From the NCBI GenBank assembly GCA_037043235.1, contig JAWRVZ010000048.1:2176001-2240000 (forward strand): a stretch of DNA of 64,000 nt, written 5' to 3'. Positions 60,113-64,000 of the stretch are shown here, piece after piece. The number at the start of each line of letters is the position of its first letter. Within the stretch, counting starts at the first letter, position 1. The translations under genes and the position numbers were made by a program. This DNA is from Rhodeus uyekii (taxonomy: Eukaryota; Chordata; Actinopteri; Cypriniformes; Acheilognathidae). The notes beneath the pieces were generated by a model, which did no database searches, was not told the origin of the DNA, and saw nothing but the letters and a program-made list of their open reading frames with translations.

Positions 60113-61290
60113 ACATACACATCGGTCTGTTATTGTAGCGACATCGATGTTACATTTTCATGCCCCTAAGCATGATGTGGAACGAAACGAACTGTGATTG
60201 GTTGCTTTACATGTCAGTCAGACGGCCTCTGGGCAGTCCATGGACAATGAAAGCTGCTATGGAGTCCAGACCTTCTGTCGTCAGTCTGAAGATCTGGCTA
60301 CGCGAGACTGGGACATTTTGGGTTGCTGCCACAGCGCTGCTATGTTCTGGATGACTTCCCAATAGACAGGGGTGGCTAACACCAATAACAGTTTCACTGC
60401 AGAAACAAACAAAAAACAAAATGGTAATAATTCGGTGGAAACAAAGGCACATGCAGGCTCTTCAGCAGAGAACGCACTGCTTCCACAGTTGCCCTACAGC
60501 ATTGCTAATGCAAGCATGCTTTTGCACACAACCAGTACTCTTGTTTGTCCATGTGGAGGGCAAGCCAATGTGTCCTGTTTGGTTGTTTGTCCTGCTCATC
60601 AATTCAGACAGCCCTCTGTGTCGACCGCCTCTGTTTGTGTGTGTCAGGAGGCTTAGCCCCAAGGAGAGCGTGGCCCTTCACAGCCCAGCGGTTTGGTAAA
60701 ACTTGCCCCATTAGTGAGTTACCTGTTGGCAGAGCGGAGAGCAAGGGCTGCTGGGAGTTTTCCGCAACACTGGCCTCATCCTCCAGCAGTCACACTTGAT
60801 TCCAGTTAACGCCAAGCTGAATGAGGACGTGCAGATTACATTTTGAGTTGGGAGGGAGATTAAAAAAATAGGATGTGAAAGAGAAAAAGCAGAGGGGGGT
60901 CGAGACGAGCTAGTGGGGGCCACTTAGAGCATAACTGATGTAGATATGTTGTTTTTATTTATTTATTCTCCAATAATCTTTGCAATTACAAACAGTGCTG
61001 GATAAAACACTCATGGGACAAAAAAGCTTTTTACGCTCAGCGTGACAGCAAATGGCTTGATAAACACAGATGTATGTCGTATATTTATATAATATTTATT
61101 TGATTTAAAAGGAAGAACTTTATGCATTTAAACTACAGGCTGAATGGTTAAAAAAGAGCATCTCAGGACTACATTTCATCCTAAAAAATAAATACACAAA
61201 TAAATTAAATCAATAAATAGAACAATCTGCTGCATAAAGAAAAATAAGCCTATTTTTTGGACCATTAAGATTATTTGCAACTTTCTTATA
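60113..61290. other. Intergenic; no gene recognised
   Basis: At about 60120-60345 there is sequence (ATGTGGAACGAAACGAACTG and GAAGATCTGGCTACGCGAGA) that resembles a cyprinid interspersed repeat, without defined ends. The part 60360-60930 contains overlapping frames on both strands with no motif. The rest is AT-rich. Confidence 0.45.
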
Positions 61291-64000
61291 GTCAAGTCAA
61301 GTCACCTTTATTTATATAGCGCTTTTTACAATGTAGATTGTTTCAAAGCAGCTTTACAGGAAAAACAATATGAACAAAGTTTGTTTGGCTGAACAGAAGC
61401 CCCAAAAGAGCAGGCGAATCAATACAATTGATGAATTTTAAGTGTTAAGTTTCCCCAACTGAGCAAGCCATAGGCGACAGCGGCAAGGAACCAAAACTCC
61501 GGCAGGTGACGTAACGAATGAAGAATAGAATGGAGAAAAAACCTTGGGAGAAACCAGGCTCAGTCGGGGGACCAGTTCTCCTCTGGCCAACAGCCAAACC
61601 GTGCATGATTATTATACAACAATTCAAGTCCAATATGAAGTCCAATTTGGTCCGGTTAGAGATGGGTTCATGATCGTCACAGGGGAGGGTCCAGTAGAGT
61701 CACGGTCTCCGCAGACACCCCAGGGCAGTGCTGTGCTCGTGTCCAGGTCCTTCATCTGATCTGGATACGGCCCGGATCCAGCTGACCACGGTAACCTCGG
61801 AATAAACAGAGACCAATATCAGCGTAGATGCCATTCTTCTTCTGATGTATCGAGTACATCAGGTGTTATGGGAATGTTCCCGGTTCCGGCTTATCTAAAT
61901 TATGCAGCCTAACAATCATTTTACATGATTTGGATTAAAAATGTATGTATAATGTATGCCAGGTTGAAAAGATGTGTTTTTAGTCTACATTTAAACTGAC
62001 AGAGTGTGTCTGCTTCCCGAACTGTAATAGGAAGACTGTTCCAGAGTTTAGGAGCTAAATAGGAAAAGGATCGCCCGCCAGCAGTTGACTTTGATATTCT
62101 AGGTATTATAAGCTGGTCAGTATTTTGGGATCGCAATAGACGTGAAGGACTATAATGTGTTAAGAGATCGCTCAAGTACTGTGGAGCTAAACCATTTAAT
62201 GCTTTGTAAGTAATTAGCAAGATTTTAAAATGTATTCGGTGTTTAATAGGAAGCCAGTGCAGGTTTGACAGAACTGGGCTAATATGCTCATACTTCCTGG
62301 TTCTAGTAAGAACTCGAGCTGCTGCATTTTGGACCAGTTGGAATTTGTTTATTAAGCGTGCAGAGCAACCACCTAGTAAAGCATTACAATAATCTAGCCT
62401 TGAACTCATGAACGCATGAACTAACTTTTCCGCATTTGTCTTAGATAGCATATGTCGCAATTTAGATATATTTTTAAGATGGAAGAACGCCGTTTTACAG
62501 ATGCTAGAAACATGGCTTTCAAATGAAAGATTGGTATCAAAGAGCACACCCAGGTTTCTAACTGACGACGAAGACTTGACAGAGCAGCCATCGAGTGTTA
62601 GGCAGTAGTCTAGATTATTATGTGCCGAACTTTTTGGTCTGATAATTAGAATCTCTGTTTTTTCAGAATTTAGCAGTAGAAAGTTATTAGTCATCCAATT
62701 TTTTATATCGGTTATGCATTCTGTTAATTCAGTGAATTTGTTCGTTTCATTAGGATGAGAAGAAATATAGAGCTGAGTATCATCAGCGTAACAATGAAAG
62801 CTAATGCCATGCTTCCTAATAACTGCACCCAAAGGAAGCATGTACAGGGTGAAAAGCAATGGTCCTAGTACTGAACCTTGAGGAACTCCATATTGAACCC
62901 GTGACCGATATGACATCTCCTCATTTAATGCTACAAACTGATAACGCTCAGATAAGTATGACTTGAACCAGGCTAATGCAACTCCACTAATGCCAACATA
63001 ATTTTCAAGTCTATTCAGAAGGATTTTGTGGTCAATAGTATCAAATGCAGCACTAAGGTCCAGTAACACTAACAGAGAGATACAACCACGATCGGATGAT
63101 AATAGCAAATCATTTGTAACTCTAATTAGAGCAGTCTCAGTACTATGATATGGTCTAAATCCTGACTGGAAATCCTCGTAGATGCTGTTTCTTTCTAGAA
63201 AGGAACATAGTTGTAAAGATATTGCCTTTTCTAGAATCTTTGACAAGAAAGGTAGATTCGATATCGGCCTGTAATTAACTAATTCTGTAGGATCAAGTTG
63301 TGGTTTTTTAATAAGCGGTTTAATTACAGCCAGCTTAAAGGTTTTTGGTACGTATCCTAATGACAAAGAAGAATTAATAATATTAAGAATAGGATCTATG
63401 ATTTCTGGAAGCATCTCTTTCAGTAGCTTAGTCGGTATTGGGTCTAGCATACATGTTGTTGATTTTGATGATTTAACGAGTTTAGACAATTCTTCCTCCC
63501 CAATAGCAATGAAGGATTGGAATTTTTCTTCAGGGACACTAAAATGTACTGTATTTTGGAATATTGTAGTAGATTGTTGCATGTTTATTATTTTCTCTCT
63601 AATATTATTAATTTTGCAAGTAAAGAAGTCCATGAAGTCATTAGTGCTGTGCTGATTTAAAGCATCTGGGGTTGAGGCTTTATTTCTTGTTAATTTAGTC
63701 ACTGTATCAAATAAATACCTAGGGTTGTATTTGTTTTCTTCTAAGAGGGTAGAAAAGTAAGTAGATCTAGCTGATCTTAAGGCCTTTCTGAATGCAATAG
63801 AGCTGTCTTTCCATGAAAGGCGAAAAACCTCTAGCTTAGTTTTTTTCCAGCTCCGCTCCATTTTTCTGGCTGCTCTCTTGAGGGCCCGGGTGTGCTCGTT
63901 GTACCACGGTGTTGGACTATTTTCTTTAATCTTCTTTAAGCGTAACGGAGCAACAGTGTCTAAAGTGCTGGAAAAGAGAGAGTTTATAGTTTCTGTTGCA
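61291..64000 (-). mobile_element. L2-clade LINE, 3' part, extends past window edge
   Basis: A minus-strand LINE. The coding frame is followed by a 3' untranslated region of about 630 bp that ends, on that strand, with AAAGCGCTATATAAAT (61325-61310), AAAGG and then a short (TGACT)-type tandem repeat (61303-61291), the kind of 3' tail used by L2/CR1 LINEs. The endonuclease half lies beyond 64000. No interruption is seen in about 2.1 kb of coding sequence, so this is the youngest-looking autonomous element in the window. Confidence 0.85.
61921..64000 (-). CDS. L2-type LINE ORF2, reverse transcriptase part (partial, N-terminus outside window)
   Basis: A reverse transcriptase that primes on nicked chromosomal DNA to copy the element. 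The frame is open from the window edge (codon at 63999) to TAA at 61921; the first internal Met is at 63861, but the frame continues upstream (SPTPWYNEHTRALKRAARKM), so this is not the true start. Counting from that Met, residues about 140-240 hold the fingers (LDPIPTKLLKEML, VNYRPISNLPFLSKILEKAI), about 268-275 DLSAAFDTIDH with a catalytic Asp, about 330 GVPQGSVLGPLLF, and 358-361 the YADD active site. The thumb includes SSVRNLGVLFDTNLSFESHV and the C-terminus LDYCNALLGG, NAAARVLTR and LHWLPIKHRIHFKI. All key motifs are intact. Endonuclease is not in view. A host gene is excluded. Confidence 0.9.
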   Translation of the reverse strand, partial: ATETINSLFSSTLDTVAPLRLKKIKENSPTPWYNEHTRALKRAARKMERSWKKTKLEVFRLSWKDSSIAFRKALRSARSTYFSTLLEENKYNPRYLFDTVTKLTRNKASTPDALNQHSTNDFMDFFTCKINNIREKIINMQQSTTIFQNTVHFSVPEEKFQSFIAIGEEELSKLVKSSKSTTCMLDPIPTKLLKEMLPEIIDPILNIINSSLSLGYVPKTFKLAVIKPLIKKPQLDPTELVNYRPISNLPFLSKILEKAISLQLCSFLERNSIYEDFQSGFRPYHSTETALIRVTNDLLLSSDRGCISLLVLLDLSAAFDTIDHKILLNRLENYVGISGVALAWFKSYLSERYQFVALNEEMSYRSRVQYGVPQGSVLGPLLFTLYMLPLGAVIRKHGISFHCYADDTQLYISSHPNETNKFTELTECITDIKNWMTNNFLLLNSEKTEILIIRPKSSAHNNLDYCLTLDGCSVKSSSSVRNLGVLFDTNLSFESHVSSICKTAFFHLKNISKLRHMLSKTNAEKLVHAFMSSRLDYCNALLGGCSARLINKFQLVQNAAARVLTRTRKYEHISPVLSNLHWLPIKHRIHFKILLITYKALNGLAPQYLSDLLTHYSPSRLLRSQNTDQLIIPRISKSTAGGRSFSYLAPKLWNSLPITVREADTLCQFKCRLKTHLFNLAYIIHTFLIQIM

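Overview
The window reads as non-coding DNA from a bony fish, most likely a cyprinid (carp, barb or danio group). The basis is the repeat population: 5S rRNA-derived SINE3 elements, tRNA-derived SINEs with the cyprinid-style tail, Tc1-like, pogo/Tigger-like, hAT-like and ISL2EU-like DNA transposons, L2-clade LINEs, a decayed Ty3/gypsy element, and abundant TA, CA and ATCT microsatellites. I found no host protein-coding gene, rRNA gene or functional tRNA gene. Nearly all short open frames are chance frames in AT-rich DNA or by-products of repeats. Family names rest on recognition from memory and on motifs in the sequence; no search was run.

Layout. 1-139 is the end of a Tc1-like element running off the left edge. 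142-10293 is mostly unique AT-rich sequence with a tRNA-SINE fragment, MITE fragments, a 3' half of a Tc1-like element (5233-5998), two copies of one dispersed repeat (6330-6620, 7950-8225) and a pogo-type MITE (8477-9043). 10296-11469 is a complete non-autonomous element resembling ISL2EU, with AT target duplication and a remnant of a YqaJ/SWIM-type ORF. 12710-13475 is a collapsed LTR element. 15440-16320 holds more repeat and Tc1 debris. 18984-19495 and 48057-48612 are SINE3 copies. 20918-23402 is a 2.5-kb compound ATCT (GATA on the other strand) satellite with about 14 spaced linkers. 23403-36422 is largely unique sequence with a few SINEs, and several stretches look like candidate conserved non-coding elements. 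36500-37135 is an L2 fragment with a large internal deletion. 38230-41908 is an almost full-length LINE whose endonuclease has a deletion. 43745-45960 is a minus-strand gypsy remnant (gag, protease region, integrase) split by a MITE. 45961-61290 alternates unique DNA and MITEs, including a TTAA-flanked element (55604-56365) and a pogo-type element with partial transposase (57959-58557) nested in another repeat. 61291-64000 is an L2-clade LINE on the minus strand with a long uninterrupted reverse-transcriptase frame open to the right edge.

The genes present are selfish ones. The two LINEs supply reverse-transcriptase frames, of which only the right-hand one looks intact within the window. The SINE3 copies share a 16-base 3' tail block with that LINE, so it or a relative may have mobilised them. 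The DNA transposons are non-autonomous or broken. No new cellular system was found. The most useful leads are the GATA-type satellite, the SINE3/L2 tail match, the ISL2EU-like remnant, the nested insertions, and unique blocks worth testing for conservation.
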